A stretch of DNA of 51,536 nt, taken from Verrucomicrobiota bacterium. GTDB lineage: Bacteria; Verrucomicrobiota; Verrucomicrobiia; Chthoniobacterales; UBA10450. The translations under genes and the position numbers were made by a program. The number at the start of each line of letters is the position of its first letter. Positions within the stretch are counted from its first letter, which is position 1. Of this stretch, positions 32,446-41,451 are shown in pieces. Where the stretch lies: the NCBI GenBank assembly GCA_003220155.1, contig QHRO01000244.1, positions 1 to 51,536 of the forward strand, in the 5' to 3' direction. The notes beneath the pieces are model-generated. The model did no database searches. It was not told the DNA's origin and saw nothing but the letters and a program-made list of their open reading frames with translations.

Positions 32446-33540
32446 ATGATGGTTTCGATCAACAATAATGCACTGACCGACAAGATTCTCGCGGGCGAAC
32501 GGATCACGCCGGAAGAGGCGCTCTTATTATATGAGTGGCCACTAGAGGAGCTTGGCGCGCTGGCCGATCAACGGCGACGACAGGCGAAGCGTTCGTCCTA
32601 CAAGGGCGACGGAAATGAAATCGTGACCTACATCGTCGATCGCAACATCAATTACACCAACGTCTGCAACGTTTATTGCAAGTTCTGCGCGTTTTATCGC
32701 ACGGAAAAAGATGACGATCACTACGTCATTTCATTGGAACAGCTCGATCAGAAGCTGGACGAACTTTCCGCCGTGGGCGGTGTTCAAATTCTGATGCAAG
32801 GCGGACATCATCCCAAGCTGAGCTTCGAATGGTACATCAACTTGCTGCGGCACATCCGCGAGAAATATCCGCACATCAATATCCACGGATTCAGTCCGCC
32901 GGAGTTCCAGCATTTCGCGGAAGTTTTCGGAATGCCGCTACGTGAAGTAATCGCAAACTTCAAAGAAGCCGGCCTGGGCTCGATCCCGGGCGGGGGCGGT
33001 GAAATTCTGGTCGATCGGGTGCGGCAGAAAATTTCGCCACTGAAAATCAAGAGCGATAAGTGGCTCGAAGTGATGCAGGTCGCACACGAACTGGGGTTAA
33101 AGTCGAGCGCGACAATGATGTTTGGTCATGTCGAAACGATTGCGGAACGGATCGAACATTTACAGCGCATTCGTGATCAACAGGACGGAAGTGGCGGATT
33201 CACCGCTTTCATTTGCTGGACGTTTCAACCGGAGAATACAGTATTGAAAGTGAAACAAAAAACGAGCGTGGCGGAATATTTGCGCACGCAGGCACTGGCG
33301 CGGATTTTTTTGGACAACGTCGAAAACATTCAGAGCTCATGGGTGACGCAGGGACCGGGGATCGGGCAAGTGGCGCTCAAATTTGGGGCCAACGACTTTG
33401 GGAGCGTGATGATGGAAGAAAACGTGGTCAGCAGCGCAGGGACAACATTTCGCCTGGATGCAAAACAAATCGAATCGCTCATTCGCGACGCCGGTTACGA
33501 GCCGCACCGGCGCAACAATTGGTATGAATTGCTCAATTAG
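32446..33540 (+). CDS. mqnC: Cyclic dehypoxanthinylfutalosine synthase
   Basis: Radical-SAM enzyme of the futalosine route to menaquinone, cyclising dehypoxanthinyl futalosine. The 364-residue protein has the N-terminal ILAGERITPEEALLLYEW, the 4Fe-4S motif CNVYCKFCAFYR, GGVQILMQGGHHPKLSFEWY, GFSPPEFQHFAEVFGMPL and GLGSIPGGGGEILVDRVR, which define MqnC against its relative MqnE. Two ATGs overlap (32446 and 32449). The other mqn genes are not in the window. It implies that the organism makes menaquinone by the futalosine pathway. Confidence 0.96.
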   Translation: MMVSINNNALTDKILAGERITPEEALLLYEWPLEELGALADQRRRQAKRSSYKGDGNEIVTYIVDRNINYTNVCNVYCKFCAFYRTEKDDDHYVISLEQLDQKLDELSAVGGVQILMQGGHHPKLSFEWYINLLRHIREKYPHINIHGFSPPEFQHFAEVFGMPLREVIANFKEAGLGSIPGGGGEILVDRVRQKISPLKIKSDKWLEVMQVAHELGLKSSATMMFGHVETIAERIEHLQRIRDQQDGSGGFTAFICWTFQPENTVLKVKQKTSVAEYLRTQALARIFLDNVENIQSSWVTQGPGIGQVALKFGANDFGSVMMEENVVSSAGTTFRLDAKQIESLIRDAGYEPHRRNNWYELLN

Positions 33541-33643
33541 ATCGTGCGTTGTGATGCTTGCAAGGAATTGCGGCTTGACGATAATCGGCTCTCTGTTGAA
33601 GTAATACTCCGCGCTCCCCTACCGCGGCCGACGATGTCCCGAA

Positions 33644-35980
33644 ATGTTTTATAATTCGCTACGCCGCCTTTGGGGTTGGGGACGGATTTCCGTTTCCGTC
33701 TTTTTCGCAGCCACAATCGCATTGATCGCGCGGGCGCAATCACCCCCCGACGCCGCGCATCAGGGTGCGCCAATCGTTCGGTCAATCGATGTCCAGTACA
33801 CGGGGCCGGCCACGATCAGCCGCGCGCGGGTACTGGCTCAGATACGAACAAAGATTGGATTGCCCTACTCGGATACTGTGGCCGAGGACGACATCCGCAC
33901 CCTTTATAATACCGGGCAGTTCCAGAACGTCCGCATTTTCGGTCAACCGGAAGGCGATGGAGTGAAAGTGATCGTGGCGGTGCAGACGCGCGCGATGCTG
34001 AATGAAATTCAAATCGATGGCGCGACGCGGATCAGCCCGAAAAAGCTGCGCAAGAACCTCGGAGTGAAATTAAACACCCCGCTGCGAGAGGAAGATTTGG
34101 AGAAAGGCCGGCAAAAGATCGTGGAAACTTATCAGGCGCACGGTTTCAACGATGTCGAGGTGACGGTTCACATCGAACCGATTGATGCCACCCGCGGCAC
34201 TTCCCGCGCAGTTTACACGGTCAATGAAGGGATAAAAGGCTCGATCACCTCAGTGCGCTTCGAAGGCAACGCACATTTCTCCGACCGGGTCTTGCGCAAA
34301 CAGATGAAGACGAGACAAAAAACGATTTTTGCTTTCGTCGATAAATCGGGCCGGCTGGATGAAACGCAATTGCAGGACGATCTGCAGAAGATCCGCGAGT
34401 TTTACCAAAACCATGGCTACGTCGACGTGGCGGTGCGCGATGTTCGCAAAGAGCGGACGAGCGGCGGCGCCTTACAAATCGTGATCGTAGTCGATGAAGG
34501 CCCGCTGTACCACGTCGGCAAGATAAGTTTCGTCGGCTACAAAGCGACGAACGAGCAAAAGTTGCGCGCACTCCTAAAGATGAAAGAAGGTGACGTCTAT
34601 TCGGCAAAGGCGATCAAAGATGACGCCAAGGCAATGGCCGACGCGTATGGTAGCGGCGGTTACGTCGACCTGACAGTTATTCCGGAAAGTTCGCCGGCCC
34701 ACGGCGGATTAATCGATCTTACCTATAGAATTGAGGAGGGCCAGCGCTCCTACGTCGAGCGTATTAACATCATCGGAAACACGCGGACCAAGGACAAAGT
34801 AATCCGGCGCGAAGTATTGATCGCGCCGGGCGATGTTTTCAACACCGTGCGGGTGGAGACAAGTAAAAAGCGCCTGGAGAATCTTGGCTATTTTAGCAAG
34901 GTCGAAACCTTTCCGGTTGATACCGGCGTGGAAGGACGCAAGAACCTGGATATTCAAGTCGAGGAAAAGCGGACCGGTTCGCTCAACTTCGGCGCCGGTT
35001 TCAGCACGGTCGATAGTCTCATTGGATTCATCGAGCTAACGCAGGTAAATTTTGACATCACGAATTGGCCAAGTCTGACCGGAGGCGGGCAAAAGTTCCG
35101 TATCCGGCTGCAAGGTGGGCTGCAGCGAAAAGACGCCGAGGTCGTGCTAACCGAACCGTGGTTCATGGACCGGCCGATTGCGGTCAGTTTCAGTGGTTTT
35201 TATCACGAGGCAAACTATCTGAGCTCGCTTTACGACCAGCGGAATTACGGATTTTCGCTTGACGTTCGGAAAGGAATTCTCCCGTACCTCTATGCCACGC
35301 TCGGCTATCGTCTGGAAAATATCGACGCTTTCAATATTGCCGCCAGTGCCAGTCCGCAACTTGTGGCCGAGACGGGCTCTTCCACCAAAAGTGTCGTTAC
35401 TGCCAGCCTGGTGTTTGATCGCCGCGATAATCCGTTTCTTACTCGGCGTGGCGAGCGTATTACTTATACTTGGTGGGTGGCCGGTCCCGGCGGGACCGAG
35501 CAGATTTATGGCTTCGATGTTGAGGCATCCAAGTATTGGCATCTGCCGTGGGATACCATTTTACTGGTCAACGCCGAAGTTGCCGGTGTCGATAGCTGGG
35601 GCGACCAAACCAAGCTAGTAAAGATTTACGATCGCCTCTTTCTCGGCGGTTCCAACAATCTTCGCGGATTTGAGTTTCGTGATGTGGGCCCGAAAGATGA
35701 AGACGGCGAACCGCTCGGCGGACAGAGTATGGCCCGGGTGACCGTTGAGTACACCTTTCCCATTATCGAAAAAGCGCGGGGCGCGATTTTCTATGACACT
35801 GGTTTTGTTAACACCAACCCCTGGGACTACAATTTCAATAACGTCGCGTCCGACATCGGATTTGGTTTACGTCTGGACTTGCCGATTGGCCCGCTTCGTC
35901 TTGACTACGGCATTCCGATTCAACAGGCCGGCAACCACGGTAGTGGGAAGTTTAACTTCAACGTCGGTTATCAATTTTGA
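33644..35980 (+). CDS. bamA: Outer-membrane protein assembly factor BamA
   Basis: Omp85-family barrel that inserts outer-membrane proteins. The 778-residue product has an N-terminal signal (FFAATIALIARAQSPP), five POTRA repeats (first starting VRSIDVQYTGPATISRARVL, later ones with VRFEGNAHFSDRVLRKQM, ISFVGYKATNEQKLRALL and INIIGNTRTKDKVIRREV), then a 16-stranded barrel with LRGFEFRDVGPKDEDGE, where RGF is the Omp85 signature, and a last strand KFNFNVGYQF ending in phenylalanine. Skp follows after about 56 bases, as in many Gram-negatives. ATG 33644 is used. Confidence 0.96.
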   Translation: MFYNSLRRLWGWGRISVSVFFAATIALIARAQSPPDAAHQGAPIVRSIDVQYTGPATISRARVLAQIRTKIGLPYSDTVAEDDIRTLYNTGQFQNVRIFGQPEGDGVKVIVAVQTRAMLNEIQIDGATRISPKKLRKNLGVKLNTPLREEDLEKGRQKIVETYQAHGFNDVEVTVHIEPIDATRGTSRAVYTVNEGIKGSITSVRFEGNAHFSDRVLRKQMKTRQKTIFAFVDKSGRLDETQLQDDLQKIREFYQNHGYVDVAVRDVRKERTSGGALQIVIVVDEGPLYHVGKISFVGYKATNEQKLRALLKMKEGDVYSAKAIKDDAKAMADAYGSGGYVDLTVIPESSPAHGGLIDLTYRIEEGQRSYVERINIIGNTRTKDKVIRREVLIAPGDVFNTVRVETSKKRLENLGYFSKVETFPVDTGVEGRKNLDIQVEEKRTGSLNFGAGFSTVDSLIGFIELTQVNFDITNWPSLTGGGQKFRIRLQGGLQRKDAEVVLTEPWFMDRPIAVSFSGFYHEANYLSSLYDQRNYGFSLDVRKGILPYLYATLGYRLENIDAFNIAASASPQLVAETGSSTKSVVTASLVFDRRDNPFLTRRGERITYTWWVAGPGGTEQIYGFDVEASKYWHLPWDTILLVNAEVAGVDSWGDQTKLVKIYDRLFLGGSNNLRGFEFRDVGPKDEDGEPLGGQSMARVTVEYTFPIIEKARGAIFYDTGFVNTNPWDYNFNNVASDIGFGLRLDLPIGPLRLDYGIPIQQAGNHGSGKFNFNVGYQF

Positions 35981-36036
35981 ACGGAAAATAACAACGGCGG
36001 TCTAACGCCACGCAAAACAACTAACCCCATCGTTTT

Positions 36037-36699
36037 ATGAAGAAGCTCCTCTCCCTCGCCCTCACCGCGATGCTGGCGCTGCCACTGGCCGCCTTTGGCC
36101 AGGGCAGTCTCAAAATCGGGACCATTAATATGGATCGCGCATTCAAGGAATACACGAAAACCAAGGAAGCCGAGAAGAAGATTAACGACGCTAAGGATGC
36201 TGCGAAAAAGGAATTCGACGATCGCACTGATGCTTACAAGAAGGCGCTCGAAGAAGTGAACAATCTCAACAAACAGCTCGAATCGCAGGCCTTGAGTGCG
36301 GACAAAAAGACTCAGCTGGCGAAAGACCGCGACGATAAAATTAACAATATTAAAAATATGGAGCGCGAGATTAACGAGTTCCGGCAGACCCGAGAAAATC
36401 AGTTGCGGGAACAGGCGTTACGAATGCGCGAGGGAATCGTTAAAGAAATTACCGAGATCGTGAATGACAAGGTCAAAACCTTGAACATGGACCTGGTCTT
36501 CGACAAATCGGGAATGAGCTTCAATGGCGTGCCACTGGTGATGTACTCGCGCGATAGTTACGATTTCACGAACGATGTTGTCGCAGCACTGAACAAGCCC
36601 GGGCGTACCAGCACCCTCAACACGGAGATGCCTTCTTCGCCACCGGCAGCGGCCGCCAAGACTTCGCCGGTTGCATCTGCGACTCCGAAAAAGCCGTAG
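36037..36699 (+). CDS. skp: OmpH/Skp family periplasmic chaperone
   Basis: Holds unfolded outer-membrane proteins in the periplasm for BamA. The 220-residue product has a signal peptide (MKKLLSLALTAMLALPLAAF), then KIGTINMDRAFKEYTKTKEA, a long charged coiled-coil, and a DLVFDKSGMSFNGVPLVMY core strand region. A Pro/Ala/Ser-rich tail follows. It is directly downstream of bamA and ends in a strong terminator. Confidence 0.93.
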   Translation: MKKLLSLALTAMLALPLAAFGQGSLKIGTINMDRAFKEYTKTKEAEKKINDAKDAAKKEFDDRTDAYKKALEEVNNLNKQLESQALSADKKTQLAKDRDDKINNIKNMEREINEFRQTRENQLREQALRMREGIVKEITEIVNDKVKTLNMDLVFDKSGMSFNGVPLVMYSRDSYDFTNDVVAALNKPGRTSTLNTEMPSSPPAAAAKTSPVASATPKKP

Positions 36700-36713
36700 G
36701 CTCATTTTCCCGC

Positions 36714-36757
36714 GCAAAACGCACGCCCGCGTCGGCCCGGCGTGCGTTTTGCTTTTC
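36714..36757 (+). terminator. Intrinsic terminator after skp
   Basis: Perfect 14-bp stem (GCAAAACGCACGCC, 36714-36727, and its complement at 36739-36752) with an 11-base loop, then TTTT. It ends the bamA-skp unit. A GTG at 36742 inside it is an unlikely start for the next gene. Confidence 0.9.
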
Positions 36758-36759
36758 CG

Positions 36760-37590
36760 ATGTCGCGTCTTTCCCCATTTCCTCTAGCGCGATCGACTTG
36801 GTGCACGGCACTCCTAACGAGTCTTGGGATCTTGATCTCCCAGGAGACAAGAGCGGCGAGCAATTGGCCGTCGAGTTTAACACGCGATCCGCGCGGCAGT
36901 TTCCCGGATCTGCGGCCAGCGCGGGCGGCCTATGTTTACGGGTGGAGCGGAATCACCGCCGCCACATCCGACGTTTATTTTCATCGCGGCGATCAGCGAA
37001 CATTTGTGCTGGAAGGGCGAGGGCGAACCGTAGGTCTGGCACGCGTCCTTTGGAGATTCGATCTGGACTATCGTTCGGCGGCAAATGCCGAGACCTTGCG
37101 CCCCCTCGACACGCATCAGGTCGAAACCGTGCGCGGCAAGCGGGTCGAAACCAATCTCAAGTTTTCTGATGAAGGAGTGAGCGGCAGCCGCGTTGAAAGC
37201 AATCACGCCACGCCCGTGGTGAAAGATTTTAACCTGGAAAATCTGTACGATCTCCACTCCGCGTTTCTCTATCTGCGTAGTCAACCGTTACGCGATCACA
37301 GCGTTTATCGCGTTACAGTTTATCCGGCGAATTCCGCCTACGTCGCCACTCTTACTGTTGTCGGCCGCGAACACCTGCGCGTGCGAGCGGGAAGTTACAA
37401 TGCGATCAAGCTCGATCTGAAGTTGCAACGCGTGAGTAAAAAGAACGAGCTCGAGCCACACCGGAAATTTAAACGCGCCACCATTTGGATTTCAGATGAC
37501 AACGATCGGTTGCTGCTGCGAATCGAGAGCCAGATTTTTGTCGGCACAGTCACCGCCGAACTGCAGTCGGTTCGCTTCGAAAACGGCTAG
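36760..37590 (+). CDS. DUF3108 domain periplasmic protein
   Basis: 276 residues from ATG 36760, chosen because the earlier in-frame GTG 36742 lies in the terminator stem. A signal-like start contains ARSTWCTALLTSLGILISQ. The DUF3108 body has YVYGWSGITAATSDVYFHRG, LDYRSAANAETLRPLDTHQV, AYVATLTVVGREHLRVRAGS and YNAIKLDLKLQRV, with a last block RATIWISDDNDRLLLRIESQ. The family is thought to act in the envelope; no enzyme activity is proven. It is convergent with the peptidoglycan-binding gene and overlaps it by 4 bases. Confidence 0.85.
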   Translation: MSRLSPFPLARSTWCTALLTSLGILISQETRAASNWPSSLTRDPRGSFPDLRPARAAYVYGWSGITAATSDVYFHRGDQRTFVLEGRGRTVGLARVLWRFDLDYRSAANAETLRPLDTHQVETVRGKRVETNLKFSDEGVSGSRVESNHATPVVKDFNLENLYDLHSAFLYLRSQPLRDHSVYRVTVYPANSAYVATLTVVGREHLRVRAGSYNAIKLDLKLQRVSKKNELEPHRKFKRATIWISDDNDRLLLRIESQIFVGTVTAELQSVRFENG

Positions 37591-38294
37591 TGAATCCATT
37601 CCCCCCGGACCGGGGGCTCATCCGACGGCGCAACCCGCCGATGCGGTATTTCCATCGGAGTGCGCCCGCGCTGACCCGGCAATAAGCCGAGCGCAGCCAG
37701 CGTATCCATGTCGAGCCGGCCATTGGGCGGAATACCCAGGCGCGACTGAAATGCGCGCACCGAAAATTCCAGATTCGCTCCAAAGACGCCGTCGCTTTCA
37801 CCTTTGTAAAACCCGCGCCGCCGCAGCAACGTTTGCGCGCCGAGAATAACGCGCTGCTGCAATTCCGGCGGCGCCATTTCGTACGGCGTGTTCCTGAAAA
37901 TACTCGTCGCCGATTCTGCTGGCGCCGGTTGCGCGCGATAAGTCTGAAGATCGCGTGGTGGCGACGTCGCGGGTGCGACTCTCTCAGTGGTATTGCCGGA
38001 ATCTTCCAAATTCCGTGGTTGCGGCGTAGGCGTCGTCGCTGCTGTCGAAGAAGCAGAGGCCCCGTGCAATGCGCGCAGCGTCTCTTGATCCAACTCTCCG
38101 GTTATTTGCAAACCGCTGCGAATTTGAAATCGCCGGATCGCGGCGATGGTATCGGCGTTTTTGTCCCCGTTGATTTCGCCAAAATAATAACCTTGTTCCT
38201 TTAGCTCTTCCTGCGCCTGCTGGACCGTGCTGTCCGCCAGCGCCAGCTGCGCCAATGCACTCGCCAAAATCGCCGTCCCAATTTTTCTTTTCAT
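37587..38294 (-). CDS. Secreted peptidoglycan-binding protein with two PG-binding domains
   Basis: 235 residues with a signal peptide (MKRKIGTAILASALAQLALA). Domain 1 (residues ~23-80) is a PG_binding_1 fold: VQQAQEELKEQGYYFGEING, then AIRRFQIRSGLQITGELDQE. A Pro/Ser/Thr linker follows. Domain 2 (~145-215) has AQTLLRRRGFYKGESDGVFG and VRAFQSRLGIPPNGRLDMD. It is the last gene of the UBact-prcB-prcA-amidase series, 37 bases after the amidase, and would bind the same wall substrate. The function beyond binding is unknown. Confidence 0.88.
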   Translation of the reverse strand: MKRKIGTAILASALAQLALADSTVQQAQEELKEQGYYFGEINGDKNADTIAAIRRFQIRSGLQITGELDQETLRALHGASASSTAATTPTPQPRNLEDSGNTTERVAPATSPPRDLQTYRAQPAPAESATSIFRNTPYEMAPPELQQRVILGAQTLLRRRGFYKGESDGVFGANLEFSVRAFQSRLGIPPNGRLDMDTLAALGLLPGQRGRTPMEIPHRRVAPSDEPPVRGEWIH

Positions 38295-38331
38295 CGCTGC
38301 GGGCAGTTTGACGCCTTGTCTACCTTCTTAT

Positions 38332-39123
38332 TCATGGACTCGCTCCGTCAAGATCGTCACCGGATGCTTTGATCGTGTCGCGATATTTCAAAATGCCATC
38401 GCTTATCGCCACCGCCAGTTGCTCGCGATAGTTTGCGTTCGCCAATTTCCCGATCTCATTTTTGTTGGTTAGAAAGCCGCCTTCCACGAGCACCGCGGGA
38501 TGGCGCACATTTGCCAGCACATAAAACTGCTCTGCTTTCGTTCCGCGATTAATTGCCTGCGTGTGTGTCACCAGTTGCTGCTGAACAGATTGGGCCAGGC
38601 TCTGACTTTCCACATTCGGCTGAATGTTGGCGATCTTTTGCAGAAATGGCAGCCAACTTGCAATCGTCGGAATGCCAGTGCTTTGTTGCGCAGCAAAGTA
38701 GGTCTCAATTCCGCTGACGTCCGGCCGCAGTCCCTCATCAAAATGAATGCTCACCACGATGGCATTGTTGGCGCGATTGATCAGCTGTGCCCGCTCGCTT
38801 AACGAAACATAGGAATCTCCCGTACGCGTCAGCAATGTCGAGATGCCTTGAGCACCCAGAAGGCGAGCGACTCGCTGGGCCACATCAAATGTCAGATCTT
38901 TCTCCAAAACATTGTCCGCCATCGCTCCCGAATCCTGCCCGCCATGACCGGGATCGAGTATCACCAATGTGAACGGCTCGGCCTTTTTATGATGTGGGAG
39001 TGTGGTGTGCGGCAATAGTGGTTCCCGCGTCCACATCAACGCCAAAAACGACAACGCCATTAAGACGAGACCAAGCCAGGCAATTAAATCACTGGCCGGC
39101 TCGGCGAGACGGAAACGGCCCAT
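38332..39123 (-). CDS. N-acetylmuramoyl-L-alanine amidase (Amidase_3)
   Basis: Zinc hydrolase that cleaves the amide between muramic acid and the stem peptide in the periplasm. The 263-residue product has an N-terminal membrane anchor (LIAWLGLVLMALSFLALMW) and the Amidase_3 domain: LVILDPGHGGQDSGA (first zinc His), the following Glu segment VLEKDLTFDVA, STLLTRTGDSYVSLSERAQL, IVVSIHFDEG (second His region) and the late catalytic glutamate in AVLVEGGFLTN. It starts one base after the prcA stop, so it is translated from the proteasome transcript. AmiC-type fusion domains are absent. Confidence 0.93.
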   Translation of the reverse strand: MGRFRLAEPASDLIAWLGLVLMALSFLALMWTREPLLPHTTLPHHKKAEPFTLVILDPGHGGQDSGAMADNVLEKDLTFDVAQRVARLLGAQGISTLLTRTGDSYVSLSERAQLINRANNAIVVSIHFDEGLRPDVSGIETYFAAQQSTGIPTIASWLPFLQKIANIQPNVESQSLAQSVQQQLVTHTQAINRGTKAEQFYVLANVRHPAVLVEGGFLTNKNEIGKLANANYREQLAVAISDGILKYRDTIKASGDDLDGASP

Positions 39124-39124
39124 T

Positions 39125-39880
39125 CTATTTTGCGATCAAGGGCGCCAGCTCGCTCGCTTCCACAGCGCGATATCGCACCGCCCGATTGCTGTTGCGCTCC
39201 AACACCGCCGCCGAAATTGTCCCACTGCCAACTCGCTCCCTCCATTGCCGCCGAATGTCATCCTCTGCCGGCATCGCTTCGTCGGTTTTAGATTGGCCAA
39301 CCGTCCAGGTGTCGAGCGCGAGTTCGAGAGTCGCCGATAGATCCTTGCCGCTTTGAAATCGTTTCCTCAGAAATTCTGCCATTTGCTCGGCCGATTTTTT
39401 GCTCGCAGCCAGAACAGCAAAAGGCGTATTGCCTCCATTACTTGGGTGCAGATTGATGGCGCCGTCGTATTCCACTTCCAGAAAGAGGTCGTCGGCCAGG
39501 GAGGTTCCGATTTCGACAAAAAGCAAGCGGGCCAGGAAGGGTGCGCCGTAAATTTGCTCGAAGGCGTTTTTCATCACCGGACTTAACGAGTAATAGGCCA
39601 GGCGACGCAGTGAAACATCCGCCACCGAGCGGGTAAATCCTTCACTGCTGGCAAGCTCAATCGCAGCCATGCGCAGACGCTCGATGTCGCCCGGATGCCC
39701 AATAGCACCGAGCGCAATCCGATCGTAAATCTCGAAAAGCTTTTGCTGCCCCACCGTCAGGAGCAAGATCCCCTCTGAATAACCAAGCGCGACGACTGGA
39801 CTGCCGGTGGCCAGCTGCATTTCGATGTAATCGCGACGCGTGGCGACTGCTTCCACCCAACGATACGGCTCTTCGATCAT
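39125..39880 (-). CDS. prcA: 20S proteasome alpha-subunit-like protein
   Basis: Structural ring subunit gating entry to the proteolytic chamber. The 251-residue product has the N-terminal VEAVATRRDYIEMQLATGSP, the fold core VVALGYSEGILLLTVGQQKL with FEIYDRIALGAIGHPGDIER, and the second half YGAPFLARLLFVEIGTSLAD and DLFLEVEYDGA. It lacks the N-terminal threonine of beta subunits, as alpha subunits do. The gene overlaps prcB by 4 bases (ATGA), so the two subunits are coupled. It resembles the proteasomes of UBact-bearing Gram-negatives more than those of actinobacteria. The chaperone or unfoldase is not nearby. Confidence 0.9.
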   Translation of the reverse strand: MIEEPYRWVEAVATRRDYIEMQLATGSPVVALGYSEGILLLTVGQQKLFEIYDRIALGAIGHPGDIERLRMAAIELASSEGFTRSVADVSLRRLAYYSLSPVMKNAFEQIYGAPFLARLLFVEIGTSLADDLFLEVEYDGAINLHPSNGGNTPFAVLAASKKSAEQMAEFLRKRFQSGKDLSATLELALDTWTVGQSKTDEAMPAEDDIRRQWRERVGSGTISAAVLERNSNRAVRYRAVEASELAPLIAK

Positions 39881-40680
39881 GCGACGCGTTTGTGAAATAA
39901 CTCCGCAATCTTTTCTTCCGGCAGGGTGAGAATCCCATCAGCCGACACGATTTTCATTACCGGAAAAATTTTCGCGTGGCGATCGATCCCGCCCGTGGCG
40001 GTATCCGCTTCCGACGCGGTATCGAGTGCACGCAAGGCAACCACGACGGCCTCATCCTGGTCGATTTTTTGCAGCGGCTTTTTGCCCCAGGTATTTTCGT
40101 AATATAAAATTCCCCGCACCGCCGGCGAGCCCGAGCCGGTCGCGGCAAAATCGGTCGCTTCGAACTGCGCCCCCATGGCATCGTAAAAATAAAGGCGCGC
40201 CGAAGGCGATACTTTGACATCGTAAGTCGCGAAAATCGGGACGACGATCCCAACTCCCTGAAGGGCAAAGCCGAAGTTGTCGCGCAATAATTTCGAAAGC
40301 GCTCGCACTTTGCCGTCCACGCTCATTTCCTGTAATTGCGTCCGGCGAAAAAACTGAAACGAGTGTTCGAGCACGCGCGCCATTTCCCAAGCCGTGGCAG
40401 GCACGCCCGCGATCGCCATAATAGAACGCCGGTCGATCTCCAGCACCTTATCGGCTCGATCGTAAACAACAGTGTTTCCGGAAGTCGCCCGCCGGTCGCC
40501 CGCGACCAGCACACCATCGGAAAATTTGAAGGCCAAAATTGTAGTTGATTCCGTCGGCGTAATTTCAGCGCGCTTATTCATCGGACCAATCTGAGCAGCG
40601 GGCCCGAGTAAACCCTGGCGCCGGAGCAAGGAGGGAAAATCACTGCTCGCTCCGAAATCGAGCGCCTCTTTGCCGTCCAT
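39877..40680 (-). CDS. prcB: 20S proteasome beta subunit
   Basis: Proteolytic ring subunit with N-terminal threonine chemistry. The 267-residue precursor has a propeptide of about 45 residues, ending PTES, before the active site TTILAFKFSDGVLVAG; Thr46 would become Thr1. The partner residues are in place: Asp in AGDRRATSGNTV and Lys in YDRADKVLEID, with the GSGSPAVRGILYYE block further on. The start codon follows the UBact stop with no gap. It forms the chamber with PrcA and would degrade UBact-tagged proteins. Confidence 0.94.
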   Translation of the reverse strand: MDGKEALDFGASSDFPSLLRRQGLLGPAAQIGPMNKRAEITPTESTTILAFKFSDGVLVAGDRRATSGNTVVYDRADKVLEIDRRSIMAIAGVPATAWEMARVLEHSFQFFRRTQLQEMSVDGKVRALSKLLRDNFGFALQGVGIVVPIFATYDVKVSPSARLYFYDAMGAQFEATDFAATGSGSPAVRGILYYENTWGKKPLQKIDQDEAVVVALRALDTASEADTATGGIDRHAKIFPVMKIVSADGILTLPEEKIAELFHKRVA

Positions 40681-40857
40681 TTATTGGCCGGTGCGCTGCC
40701 GGTAACGCTTCGATTGATTCGGATCTACCTTGCGCATCTTTTTTAGCAAATCCTTCGTGTCCGGCCGCGAAATATCGGGTGAACGCGGCCCACCGCCGTC
40801 ACCCTGTTTCGGCCCCCACGGCACCGGTTCGACCGGCTTCTGAATGCGTTCTGGCAT
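40681..40857 (-). CDS. ubact: UBact, Pup-like protein modifier
   Basis: A small tag attached to proteins for proteasomal degradation, the Gram-negative counterpart of Pup. The 58-residue product starts MPERIQKPVEPVPWGPKQGD, continues with GGGPRSPDISRPDTKDLLKK, and ends VDPNQSKRYRQRTGQ. The C-terminal Gln would need deamidation before ligation, as in many Pup proteins. It has no cysteines or tryptophan-rich core and is predicted disordered. ATG 40857 gives the family start MPER; an in-frame ATG at 40881 has a better ribosome site and would add eight residues. It heads the operon before prcB, a position known for UBact. Confidence 0.92.
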   Translation of the reverse strand: MPERIQKPVEPVPWGPKQGDGGGPRSPDISRPDTKDLLKKMRKVDPNQSKRYRQRTGQ

Positions 40858-40980
40858 CAAGAAAAAGGTACGGGAAATCATCAGAACCGCAACCTCTCCC
40901 GGTGACTTTCGGTTCGGCTGTCCCTGTACAAATCGCGCGCGTGCTTGCCAGCCTTCGCACCAGATGTCAGAATTTCTGAA

Positions 40981-41448
40981 ATGAAATTTTTCGCTGCCTG
41001 CGCGATCTTGCTACTCGTGGTCGCCGGCGCATTGGCTCAACCGCCGCAGGGTTCCCCATCGCCCGACGAAATTGCCGGGCTGGAAAAAAAGATCGATCAG
41101 ATCAACACCAAGATCGACGCGCTTTCCCAGCAGATTTTGAAGCTGGAACAGCAGATTTCCCGTCCGGGAATGATGATTGGCGAGCCGACGCCAGGGCCGG
41201 TTCCTAATGCTGCGACATCGACGAACGAAACCCCGCATCCGGCAGCGAGCAATGGTAATACTCACGTCGTGGCCCGCGGCGAGACGCTCACTTCCATTGC
41301 CAAACAACACAAGGTCGGCGTGGAAGAGCTTCAAAAATTTAATCATATTGAAGACGGCCGAAAATTGCAGGCTGGGCAAACAATCATGATCCCCGCGCCC
41401 TCTGCCAGCCCGGCGGCGAGCGCGTCACCTTCGCCGACAGCGGAATAA
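40981..41448 (+). CDS. LysM domain protein with coiled coil
   Basis: 155 residues from ATG 40981 (an in-frame ATG at 40945 gives 12 more, but no signal). Signal peptide MKFFAACAILLLVVAGALA. Then a coiled coil (IAGLEKKIDQINTKIDALS, then LKLEQQISRPG), a Pro/Ser linker, one LysM domain (THVVARGETLTSIAKQHKVG, LQKFNHIEDGRKLQAGQTI) and a PSASP tail. It probably binds peptidoglycan. It is divergent from UBact and four bases before the GYF gene, so they are likely co-transcribed. Confidence 0.88.
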   Translation: MKFFAACAILLLVVAGALAQPPQGSPSPDEIAGLEKKIDQINTKIDALSQQILKLEQQISRPGMMIGEPTPGPVPNAATSTNETPHPAASNGNTHVVARGETLTSIAKQHKVGVEELQKFNHIEDGRKLQAGQTIMIPAPSASPAASASPSPTAE

Positions 41449-41451
41449 ACG

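Noticed and set aside
36742-36759. GTG 36742 as start of the DUF3108 gene
   Set aside because: The codon is inside the terminator stem after skp; ATG 36760 is better placed.
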